A DNA stretch of 64,000 bases, taken from Notospermus geniculatus. Lineage: Eukaryota; Nemertea; Pilidiophora; Heteronemertea; Lineidae. Both the position numbers and the translations under genes were made by a program. Positions 33,201 through 41,650 of the stretch are shown here, piece by piece (within the stretch, counting starts at the first letter, position 1; every line of letters begins with the position of its first letter). The notes below the pieces were generated by a model. It had not been told where the DNA came from. It ran no database searches and saw only the letters and a list, made by a program, of their open reading frames with translations. Where the stretch lies: NCBI GenBank assembly GCA_002633025.1, contig NMRB01000097.1:313064-377063 (forward strand), given 5' to 3'.

Positions 33201-33617
33201 AACAGCGAGCTAATTGCCCCTCTATAATCCCTTTTTCACACCTCCCCAAACAATGGAACACAAAGGCCCGCAGTGTTTGCACAGCAATTAAGTCTGCTCG
33301 CTTGAAGTGATCAGCGGTATCGACGCCGCCCGGATTGTCACTGCCATCTAGCGTGAGCCGGCGGTACTATGTGCCGGTATTCGGTATAATTCCTCCAAGA
33401 TAGGAACAACATTTCTTCAAATATTTTTCAATCAGTACCATAGGATGTGAGAAAAGTTTGACACAAGCCGTGAGATGTCGTCTGCTGGACTCTGGGGTTA
33501 GATGAGTTAACAGCCAAACTACCACTTCATTTTTGTATCAATTTCATTTCAGCGGCCGATGACGAGGAAGGTCGTTACCTGATTGGCCCTCTGATCTGTA
33601 CAGGATCAAAGAAGTAG
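30056..33617 (+). CDS. TSP1 plus CNTNAP-type fibrinogen-like domain protein, copy 1 (5 exons, 5' end missing)
   Basis: Exons 30056-30229, 30855-30995, 31482-31733, 32640-32795 and 33553-33617 join in phase 1 at every junction, with AG acceptors and GT donors (GTAAGT, GTAGGT, GTAAGG, GTAAGT). The joined frame reads a TSP1 repeat (W..W..C..TCGGG), then a fibrinogen-like domain of the contactin-associated-protein type: TIDPDG..PFNVYC, GWETPCSYH, YWENRD..YFGGASPG, CACG..CNCD..W..DAGFLT, GPLIC, stop TAG at 33615-33617. About 262 residues are decoded. No membrane helix is visible, so the product is probably secreted (inference). The exon with start codon and signal peptide was not found. Possible roles are matrix or cell-surface binding; no substrate can be named. 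Copy 2 differs at about five residues. Confidence 0.85.
30246..30365. mobile_element. Intronic foldback MITE, copy 1
   Basis: GGCCCGTATTTTAGAATGC and its inverse with AGTTCCTCAAGG/CCTTGGGGAACT inside. Lies 16 bp past the donor of exon a. Open frames here are palindromic. Confidence 0.8.
30600..30800. repeat. Intronic minisatellite with CCAAT-type units, copy 1
   Basis: CACGATTGGCTGATGAAACC units of about 24 bp, six or more. Each contains ATTGGCTG, the inverse of a CCAAT box core. Confidence 0.8.
30855..30995 (+). CDS. Copy 1 exon b: start of fibrinogen-like domain
   Basis: Acceptor TTTTTTTCCAG, donor GTAGGT; 141 bp. Contains SCSVLYEVGLRDSV, TIDPDGAATGVEPFNVYC and VEGGLTQI, the opening motif of neurexin-IV/CNTNAP fibrinogen-like domains. 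Confidence 0.85.
31144..31265. mobile_element. Intronic TA-flanked foldback MITE, copy 1
   Basis: TAGAGAGGTTTCGCAAGCGC and GCGCTTGCAAAACCTCCCTA. Same family as 16421-16542. Confidence 0.85.
31482..31733 (+). CDS. Copy 1 exon c: middle of fibrinogen-like domain
   Basis: Acceptor CTTTTCATCTCAG, donor GTAAGG; 252 bp. Reads HDRMKYTKVTGWETP, LTQIIALMD, CKQYISWKC, then YWENRDRKGVKYFGGASPG. The open frame upstream of the acceptor is intron. Confidence 0.85.
31845..32238. mobile_element. Long intronic foldback element, copy 1
   Basis: GAGAGGATGCGCAGCTTTCC and its inverse near 32220; arms pair through GGACATCCTTGATAAAAACG and TAATCGGAAGTGCG. About 390 bp. Confidence 0.8.
32267..32420. mobile_element. 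TTAA-targeted foldback MITE, copy 1 only
   Basis: 154 bp with AGGGCC..GGCCCT ends between TTAA at 32263-32266 and 32421-32424. Copy 2 reads GGCAAATTAACAAGTTGAC without the element and with a single TTAA, which is the empty site. Confidence 0.92.
32425..32575. repeat. Intronic minisatellite, copy 1 (short)
   Basis: AGCTATGGCAAGTT units joined by GACGAGGTGACA or AACGAGT; about six units. Confidence 0.85.
32640..32795 (+). CDS. Copy 1 exon d: cysteine-rich part
   Basis: Acceptor TTTTGTTTTCAG, donor GTAAGT; 156 bp. TANCACGEDKSC, KCNCDTNDYTWREDAGFLT and LPVTGFCAGDT match the CACG/CNCD/DAG-LT/LPV signature. Confidence 0.88.
32850..33060. mobile_element. Foldback MITE with extra half unit, copy 1
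   Basis: CCATACACGATCAATATT and inverse; the right arm (GCCCTCATATTGTGCAATAA) is present twice. Confidence 0.7.
33063..33510. mobile_element. Host foldback element in last intron, copy 1
   Basis: ACTCATCTGCCCCAGGTTTG and inverse end near 33508. Split by 33175-33398. Uninterrupted relatives: 7359-7571, 51750-51947. Confidence 0.7.
33175..33398. mobile_element. hAT-like MITE with GATAGGAA target duplication, copy 1
   Basis: CTTGGAGGAATTATAC and TATAATTCCTCCAA ends; GATAGGAA at 33167-33174 and 33399-33406. The relative at 7359-7571 has one GATAGGAA at this place. Confidence 0.9.
33553..33617 (+). CDS. Copy 1 exon e: last coding exon
   Basis: Acceptor CATTTCAG; reads ADDEEGRYLIGPLICTGSKK then TAG. 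The GPL-C motif closes the fibrinogen-like domain. Confidence 0.8.
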
Positions 33618-33631
33618 TTGGAAACGAAGTG

Positions 33632-33822
33632 CAGACCTGCCTACCCTAACTTTGAGCTGACTACTGTTTTTGAGGAATGACCATAAAACGACACTTTTCA
33701 GTGTAAAATAATGAAACGCAACATTCTGCAGTTGTTCCAATCAGTGTATTTTTCTGCATTTAAGTGTAAAAACAAAGTTTTGAGTGTAAAAAATATGGTC
33801 AAATATGGTGGGTAGGCAGGTA
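33632..33822. mobile_element. MITE in the 3' region of gene copy 1
   Basis: AGACCTGCCTACCCTAAC and GGTGGGTAGGCAGGT ends. Begins about 15 bp after the stop codon, so the 3' untranslated region would start inside it. Confidence 0.6.
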
Positions 33823-34065
33823 TGGAAGTGTACTGCCCAAAGACAAGCCAACCTGGAAAACTGAAATGGACTATGGACCATTTATTTTAATAGAAGTATT
33901 TATTTAGATTATTTTTAACGAGTTAATGTAATGATTACTTACCTATGAAAATACTCTTACTTGGTCGATTTAATGATTCACCAAGATTTTAAAATTTGTG
34001 ATCAATACGAATTAATTGAAATGAGACTAATAATAATGTTTAACACCGAACCACACAGAACTTTA

Positions 34066-34420
34066 TAGACTAGTCCCCTGTCCTCCAGCTGCTCCGCTTA
34101 TACAAGGAGACAAGTCGATCATAGTGCACAGGGACAGCAACATTCTTACAGCCGCCTGAAACATCCGAGGTAAACTTCAGGACTACTTCGGGTCTTCTGA
34201 AAGGGATTCGGACTACGTAACTTCACTAATGTCCCGGACTACTTCGGGTCTTCTGAAAGGGATTCGGACTACGTAACTTCACTAATGTCCCGGACTACTT
34301 CGGGTCTTCTGAAAGGGATTCGGACTACGTAACTTCACTAATGTCCCGTACATGTCAAGTATGGCGGCCAAGACTTGTCCTTGTACTAGCAGAGTGGCTC
34401 GAGGACAGGGGACCAGTCTA
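34066..34420. mobile_element. Mutator-like MITE with internal minisatellite, copy 1
   Basis: 355 bp, ends TAGACTAGTCCCCTGTCCTC and GAGGACAGGGGACCAGTCTA, flanked by the 9-bp repeat AGAACTTTA (34057-34065, 34421-34429). Inside are three near-identical 54-bp units (GGACTACTTCGGGTCTTCTG..). Confidence 0.85.
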
Positions 34421-34429
34421 AGAACTTTA

Positions 34430-34950
34430 CACAGCAACAGTCACCCACAAAGAACCATTTTGAGTTGATTTCTTAACTGAGCACAAACATGGAAGCATGT
34501 TGGACTTGATTTGATTCTGCTTGGTATATCGGCATTAATATATTCTCACAATCTACAATCCAAATTTACATAAATACGCTGCATTCTGGACAGATTTGTA
34601 CGACCCGCCGACAAATGACGGCACAACATATTTCATGTATAATCAGAACTATACGATTTACATTTATGTACAAATAGATTACCAAATCAGAAATATTTTC
34701 AAATACAAGAAGTACTGACAACCACACTATAAAAGCTGGTGGTATACCTTGTACTTCAACTTTAAGAAATACATGACTTACAATATATACAAGTAGACTT
34801 TGTCTATATCTAACAAAATATCCTTGTCTACTTTAAATTCTGCCTTTTACCGTTGGATGGCTGTCTTATTGGTATCATAAAAGATATTTTGCATCCCGAG
34901 GCTAAAAATGATGGGAAATGTATAAGTAAATCCAGTGTAAAGTCAACACA
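34430..34950. other. AT-rich intergenic sequence, no feature
   Basis: Shared with 47268-47785 in copy 2. No exon or repeat end recognised. Confidence 0.4.
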
Positions 34951-34954
34951 TTTC

Positions 34955-36407
34955 AACCCTTAGAGCGCCGGGTTTTTTCAACTTTTCCTTCCCCTGTGAC
35001 CGGGTTCTTTTTCGTAAAATGAAATGGCCAGGGCCATTGTGCTCACCTCTGTGATAAGTCTCCATGGTTAAGTGTGAAACTGTGACTCTCATGGTCAATG
35101 TTGAGGATCAGTACAGAAAAGTTAAAGCTGAACACCCCAAGAAGTATTTTATGATGTGATCAGTATTATCAGTCAATGACATAAACTCAGGTGATGGCAC
35201 GTCCAGAAGGAGTACAATTTCTGAATACAATGAATACAAGTGGTATTTGTGAACAAAGTGCTTTCCTGTCTAGGTCACAGATGTCAAAAATTCTATTTTT
35301 CAAGATGGCCACCTGGTGGCCACACGTGACGTTCGTTGGGACTGAAATTTTAGCAGGAATGTACAGGATACTTGCATAGATATTTAGACAACACTGAAAC
35401 ATCGTAACATTTACTACCGATGAGATATGGCCAAAGTCAATTTTTCAAGATGGCCGCCTGGCAGCCATGTTGAAGTCCAATTGAACCGAAATTTGGCATA
35501 TAACTAGACGGTACCAAGACACATATTTAGGCACGGTTAAAGCCTCCTAGCTACCCCTATTTATGAGGTGTGGGCCGAAGTCCATTTTTCAAGATGGCTC
35601 CCTGGCGGCCATATTTGACGTCGAATCTCACTGAAATTTACCATATATTTATATGGTACCTAGATACATATTTTGACAACGTTAAAACATCCTACCTACT
35701 CCTATTTATAAAATGTGGGTCAAAGTCCATTTTTCAAGATGGCTTCCTGGCGGCCATATTTGAAGTCCGATCGGGTTGAAATTTGGTGCATTTGTGCAGG
35801 GTGCCTAGATATATCTTCACACCAAATCACAACGCTCTATGTCAAATAGCCATGAAATGTGCCACCAAACAGTGAATTTTGAACTTTGACCTCTGTGACC
35901 TTGAAAAGTAGGTCAAATCAAAAACCCGGGATTTATGTGATGTAGTCTCATCAGAGGAACCCACCATAAAAGTTTCGTGGTTCTAGCTAACAGCGTTCAG
36001 GAGATACGGCCCAAAGAAGGTTTTCACAAAGCGCCCCCTACAGGCCAGAGTGTATAAGCAGCAGCGCTAAGTTTCGGTCCAGAGATAGTTTTTACCATAG
36101 GCTACCTGTACACCAAATTTCAAGTTTCTAACCCAAGCGGTTTAGAAACGTGCCACCCATGTTAACGACGACGGACGACACCGGACGACGCCGGACGACG
36201 CCGGACGACGGACGACACACCATGGGAGAAGCTCACCTCACAGAGGTGAGCTAAAAAACAATTTCCGAAAAAAATAAAAAAATTGCCAAATATGCACGTG
36301 TTTTGAAATTTTAAATTTCTGACCTTTTCCGAGTATACTCGGTATTAACGGTCCTAAAAAAGAGAATTGTTGCACCAAGTATACTCGGTAACGGCGCTCT
36401 AAGGGTT
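34955..36407. mobile_element. Composite element in copy 1 only
   Basis: Outer inverted ends AACCCTTAGAGCGCCG and CGGCGCTCTAAGGGTT, with TTAA on the right and TCAA on the left. It contains a full copy of the 1630-2545 family (about 35025-36254). Copy 2 lacks the whole block near 47779. Confidence 0.8.
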
Positions 36408-36722
36408 AAGGTGATACACTGAAACACAGATGCAGGAAACTTGACATGAACAAGTGGTTTTTAGTACGAAACGATCGGCACGGTTGGTGTAGCTGGTGCC
36501 TAAAATGCTTAAAATCTGCAAAATATCCCCATGGTCAATTTTTTGCTCCTGGACATCAATGGATCACCTTCCACATGTTGTACTAAACTTTACACAAGAT
36601 GTAGCAAGTGCTTGCAACTTCTATCAGGCATGGTCTGAGCAGTAATGTGGTAATTGGCGACCCTGATTTGACCACGATTTTTGCGAGGCCCAGAGCCTCG
36701 AGAGCTGTCATAATGCACTTAA

Positions 36723-37101
36723 AGGGACTGGGACAATTTTTTCAAGCTTCGGTTATTACAAAATGCTAGTCTTTCATGATAAATTCCCACCGTCAATTCA
36801 CTTTTTCAATTAAGTGTTAATTACTGGCACGCAGACAAATCAGTCATCACCACACCATGGAGAATTCACCACGTCACTGGGAACCTCTCGCTGTATGTTT
36901 TGTACGGGGCGAGCTTGTACTTCATTATGTTGATTATAGGTTCCCAGTGACGTGGTGAATGCTCCATGGTGTGGTGATAACTGATTTGTCTGCGTGCCAG
37001 TAATTAACAGTTTATTGAAAAAGTGAATTGACGGTGGGAATTTATAATGAAAGACTAGCATTTTGTAATAACCGAAGCTTGAAAAAATTTTCCTAGTCCC
37101 T
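36723..37101. mobile_element. TTAA-flanked long palindrome, copy 1
   Basis: 379 bp between TTAA at 36719-36722 and 37102-37105; AGGGACT..AGTCCCT ends. Arms pair almost to the centre (CACCACACCATGGAGAATTC with its inverse). Confidence 0.85.
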
Positions 37102-37514
37102 TTAATGCGTGGACTTCTCGCTGTTTGGTCAGAGGATTCAGATGAAGAAGTTGGCTAAGTCACAATTATGTCCAACGAACCAAAGGTTTATTGTGCATTT
37201 CCACTTGTAGCTGCCCATTCATTCAGTAACATCAAAAATAGATATCTATTTTTGGTAACATCTAATTGCATCTTTAATCAAGGTTGAATCCAAATCATTT
37301 GCGAGAAATTACACATGGACGGATTTGGTGGAAAATGCCCTTCTCGGTAGCTAGGTTCATATAGATAGACACTCCAACGAAAATTTTGACTGCGACTTAA
37401 CCCCCTTCCATCCAAATTCTTGTAATATCTCCAACACAACACTAAACAATTGGCGCACGGGAGGGAGGGTGACGCAAAACGTCATGTCACCCGACCGACC
37501 GGGCGCCAATTGCT

Positions 37515-37740
37515 TTAGCACACCTCTTCTCAATGTGAACAAGTCTTATTGGAGGCAATTACAGTCAGTTTAAGGTGATAATAACAGAGGGTAACATTAC
37601 GTGACGTCACGTCGATTTGCGTCGACTTGAACGTCACGGCACGGTGATTTTTTCCATGACTGACGTAACGTCGTATTCCAGTAACGTCGCCTCCAGCAGG
37701 AGACATGACGCTCTGCGACACTGATAGAGGTGTGCTAAAT
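37515..37740. mobile_element. Foldback MITE, copy 1
   Basis: TTTAGCACACCTCTTCTCA and AGAGGTGTGCTAAA ends. Equivalent at 49046-49257. Confidence 0.6.
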
Positions 37741-37772
37741 GTAGTTGTGCGTACACTTTACCACCTCAAACC

Positions 37773-37897
37773 AATGGCTGGTATTCATAAAAATTAGCAA
37801 ATGCTTTTACTTCAAGTTTTGTAGTGCATTTACATTGGACTTTGCTGTGCAAGTCTTAAGTAAAAGCATTTGCTAACTTTTATGAATACCAGCCATT
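37773..37897. mobile_element. Foldback MITE, copy 1 only
   Basis: AATGGCTGGTATTCATAAAA and TTTTATGAATACCAGCCATT. Copy 2 reads CTCAAACCATTGAATGGTG at about 49281 without it. Relative at 15446-15571. Confidence 0.88.
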
Positions 37898-38744
37898 GAA
37901 TGGTGACAGTAAAAGGCCTTTTAAATCTTACTCATGTTGCTCTAACACCCTTCTAAAATCATTTTTACATCAATAGCTGTCAGTCAGTTAACTAACAGGT
38001 GTCACTTTAGGTCTAATTCAATGCCTAGCGGACCCATTCATGCTTGATTGAACACCAATCAGTAGAATTTTCTTTTTTATTCGTCCGCTAGAACCTTGCT
38101 GCCATCTTTTGGCAATAGGCACAGCTAACTGCTCCTAGCGAAAATGCTTTACTTTAAAACTGTGACACTCTTATTGAATAGTGTATAATGTACAATTTTT
38201 GTGCAGTAGGACTTTTCTTCTGTCCAACAAAAATAACCTACCGGTAGATCCATTTACCATAAGTTTCTTTCTATACCAAATTAAAGTATCTGTAGTAATA
38301 TATTCAGCTAAGTTTTAAAAGCTTAAGGGTAATATGCACAAATATAAAATGCCTACAATTCACGTATAAAATAATAATTACACTGTACAAGTCATATTTC
38401 ATCTGTGCTTCACCTGTTGTGTAAATACAAATGTGAGGCAGTCTGGGAAAACACATCGGATGTCGCATTTGAGGAAAGTGTTTAGTTTATGGTCTTGGTG
38501 AACCCGCACATTTGAATAGCTGAAATGTACTTCGTAAACAGTAGTAGATCATTGCACAGGCAATCTGACAGCCTGTGTTGATCATTCAGCGATATCCGAT
38601 GGGTTTTACTAGACCACCCCACAAATGGCAGACTGCTGTCGTAGACAAGGCACTTTTGGAAGGTCACAGTCTTCCACTCAAAACTTCCTCTGCGGTTTTC
38701 AACCACAAGTGTATGTAACCTTCTTGTATTGTAAACTGCCTTAA

Positions 38745-39035
38745 CCCTTAAAACGCCTAATTCTTTGAGCAGTTTTTCCAGATTTTGCAAAAAATTGATC
38801 AAAAATGACTGGTAAAAATCTACACCGATACTAAGTTGGTCCCGTCACCTGGATCTTTTCCATCGAATTATTTTGGCCAATGGGGACTTTACTGCAGTCA
38901 GAGGCTGCCACCAGTTAACGTCCCCAGAACGACACACAATTTGGCATCACAGGAAAGATGTGCACGCCAGAACATCATCCATAATGACGTAGAGGCCACG
39001 GCTTACATCTATGACGTAAAAATTTGTAGAAATAC
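38745..39035. mobile_element. TTAA-flanked element truncated at the duplication end
   Basis: Left TTAA at 38741-38744 and CCCTTAAAACGCC end. The right half present in copy 2 (50133-50561) is missing. Confidence 0.75.
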
Positions 39036-39150
39036 GTAAAAAATGAGTGTAACACCTTGTTGTAGATCAACTGTTTATTGGTCCGAGGACCCGATACAAG
39101 CTTTCGACACTTACTGTGTCTTCATCAGGTATGAAAACTTATGGAGAGGA
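39036..39150 (-). mobile_element. Junction filler with retroelement 3'-tail
   Basis: 115 bp between the two copies. Minus strand reads CTGATGAAGACACAGTAAGT then GTCGAAAGCTTGTATC and, further on, AATAAACAG. Hairpin GACAC/GTGTC followed by GAAA is typical of Penelope-like and some LINE 3' tails (inference). Confidence 0.5.
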
Positions 39151-39315
39151 GCGACAACCGCATCGGACTTTTTTTGGGGAAGGTTTGCAGTGGTGACCTT
39201 CCTTCGTCCACCGATTCTGCTTTGGACTATATGATGGGATAATCGGAAGGCCCCGCCCACATTTCTCGTAATTTGTTTGACTTGGCTAAAGAAACAGGGC
39301 AGACGTCGTTTGCGG

Positions 39316-39708
39316 CTAAAATGGGGAGTTTTCGCGAAGCTCCCGAAACGCCAACGGGAACGCCAATCCCATTCTGTGCAAGAGAGCGCCGAACAAGGAT
39401 CGACTTTCGCGTTGGCGTTTCGAGGGCTTTGCGAAAATCAGGGAGTTTTCGCAGAGCCCCCGAAACGCCAACGCAAACGTCCGTCCTTTTGTTCGGTGCT
39501 CTGTTCGTGGCATCGAACAATGGGTTTGGCGTTCCCGTTGGCGTTTCGGGGGCTTTGCGAAAACTCCCTATTTAATACTAGGGAGTTTTCGCAAAGCCCC
39601 CGAAACGCCAACGCGAACGTCTATCCTTTTGTTCGGTGCTCTCGTCGTGCCATCGAGCAATGGATTGGGCGTTCGCGTCGGCGTTTCGGGGGCTTTGCGA
39701 AAACTCCC
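39316..39708. mobile_element. Three adjacent foldback MITEs in copy 2
   Basis: Same family as 28276-28525 with one extra palindrome at about 39580-39708 (GGGAGTTTTCGCAAAGCCCC and inverse). Confidence 0.75.
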
Positions 39709-39714
39709 TACTAT

Positions 39715-40060
39715 ACCGAGGACGCGGTTGGTCGCGGCATTTTGTAATGGGAAGGAGACGATTGGTCGAGGCATACACTCACTGGAAAAGAGACGATTGG
39801 TCGCGTCATTTTCGACTGGGAAAAGGAGAGCGTTGATTGGTTGAAAATGTCATGTGACATCGGTCAGTGGTAAGTGACGCTTTTTTTGTGATGAACAAAC
39901 CAGCATTGTTTGGAATTCATGAATGTGAAAGAAATCTTCTTCATTGCGGCTGAAGCCGGTGACAGACTGGCGCGTACGCAGCGCGTCCTGCAGGCGTTCC
40001 GCCAATCAGATTCTTCGGTAGGTGTTTCGGTCCGTGTTACCGCCTCCCTGATTGGTTGAA
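39715..40060. promoter_or_regulatory. CCAAT-rich candidate promoter region of copy 2
   Basis: Same ATTGG array as copy 1. The E-box position reads TCATGTGA here, so that site is altered between copies. Confidence 0.28.
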
Positions 40061-40398
40061 CGCCTCAAGACGCGTTGCTTACTTGGTGATGTTGTTGAGC
40101 GTGAAGTGGACTTCCCAATACTTTCATGGTTCGTTACTTAATATATTTATAAGAATTACACCTTAATTAGAGTGAAAATGAAGTGAATCAAGCTCCCTTG
40201 AGAACAGATTTTAATTACATGCTGTTTTACCTGAATAATTAATGGGCACCGATAGAGACGGATGGTTTCGTGACGAAGTTTGAAATGAGATGAAAACATT
40301 TCACATCAGTACAGAGTTTTCGCAAAGCCCCCGAAATGTCAACGCCAATCCCATTGTTCGATGCCACGAAGAGAGCACCGAACAAAAGGCTAGACGTT

Positions 40399-40635
40399 TA
40401 TCGTAGGCCGGAGTGGACAAAAGTCTCCATTTAGGTATCATACCTAAATAGAATTAGGTACTATACNATGATACCTAATTCCTGGCCTGTTATTGGTCGA
40501 TTTAGGTATGATACTTAAATCGATTTAGGTATGATACCTAATTCCTAGCATGTGGTTGGTTGATTTAGGTATGGTACCTAATTCGATTTAGTATGATACC
40601 TAAATGGAGACTTTTGTCCACTCCGGCCTACGATA
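40399..40635. mobile_element. Foldback element, copy 2 only
   Basis: 237 bp, perfect ends TATCGTAGGCCGGAGTGGAC and inverse, flanked by GACGTT on both sides. Copy 1 has a single TAGACGTTCGCG. TTAGGTATGATACCTAA palindromes repeat in the middle; one N at 40467. Confidence 0.9.
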
Positions 40636-40678
40636 GACGTTCGCGTTGGCGTTTTGGGGGCTTTGCGAAAACACCCTA

Positions 40679-40810
40679 AAGGCCCGTTTCCACTAGAGCG
40701 TTTTACGCCGCGTGATGCGTCAAATCTTTTGTTATTTTCCGCCGCTCTGCTTCCAAACAATGGGAAAGCGTCAAAACGCGGCGTAAAACGCTCAAGTGGA
40801 AACGGGCCTT
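40679..40810. mobile_element. Foldback MITE, copy 2 only
   Basis: AAGGCCCGTTTCCACT and AGTGGAAACGGGCCTT beside TA on each side. Copy 1 reads ACACCCTAATAATCGTGG. Confidence 0.88.
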
Positions 40811-41079
40811 TATAATCGTGGAGCCACGCGAGATTTGAGGTGCCGGTGTTTGTTTTGGATCTTTGTGAACATTACTTAAATTCATTTGATTAAAGTTGTG
40901 TTTCCGAAGGAATATTATTGCAGACTTCTACCCGGAGACAAGTAAGGTAAGTACATGTATGTTTCAAATAAACGAGCACAAAAATCATGCCTTTTAAAAA
41001 ACTGCACCACCCTAAAATGGCCTCTGCCAACTGCGCCTGCCGTCGCGCCAGCCGCCAGCGCAATTTGCTGCCATTTAAT

Positions 41080-41405
41080 GTATTCAGGAATCTAATCCTT
41101 CTTGTCCATAGCGTCAACACCATGAAGTTATGTATTCGCGAATCTGGGTCTAATCCTTTTTTTTCAGATCGCCAACACCATGAAGTTATGTATTCGCGAA
41201 TCTAATCCTTCTTGTCCATAGTGTGAGCACCATGAAGTTACGTAATCCTTCTTGTCCATAGTGTGAACACCCTGAATTTATGTATTCACGAATCTAATCC
41301 TTCTTGTCCATAGTGTGATCACCATGAAGTTATGTATTCACGAATCTAATCGTTTTTGTCCATAGCGTCAAGACCCTGAAGTTATGTATTCGCGAATCTA
41401 ATCCT
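41080..41405. repeat. Minisatellite upstream of gene copy 2
   Basis: Same unit as in copy 1, about six units, one unit altered (TTTTTTTTCAGATCGCC). Confidence 0.85.
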
Positions 41406-41476
41406 TGTCCATGTTGTCCCTGTGAATGGGACTGCACATTCACAAAATGTTTCAAGTTCTCTACCCATATTTTTAG

Positions 41477-41650
41477 TACCAGGCGAGTGGTTAGATTGGC
41501 AGGACTGGGGCAGCTGTTCAAAAACATGCGGGGGAGGTGTCCGAGAAAGAAAAAGACAATGCGATATGACGACCCACGGCAAACTGACTGCACCGTGTGT
41601 AGGCGACGACAAGGAGACAAAGGAATGCAATACTTTTGATTGCAAGCCAC
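41477..41650 (+). CDS. Copy 2 exon a: TSP1 repeat
   Basis: Same bounds as copy 1; reads SCSKTCGGG where copy 1 has SCSQTCGGG. Confidence 0.85.

Larger units (their letters stand above)
28108..39035. repeat. 11-kb direct duplication, copy 1
   Basis: From GCGACAACCGCATCGG at 28108 this segment matches 39151-50425 in the same orientation over its whole length, apart from discrete insertions. It contains the TSP1/fibrinogen-like gene copy 1. Sequence matches right up to the truncated TTAA element at 38745-39035. Confidence 0.9.
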
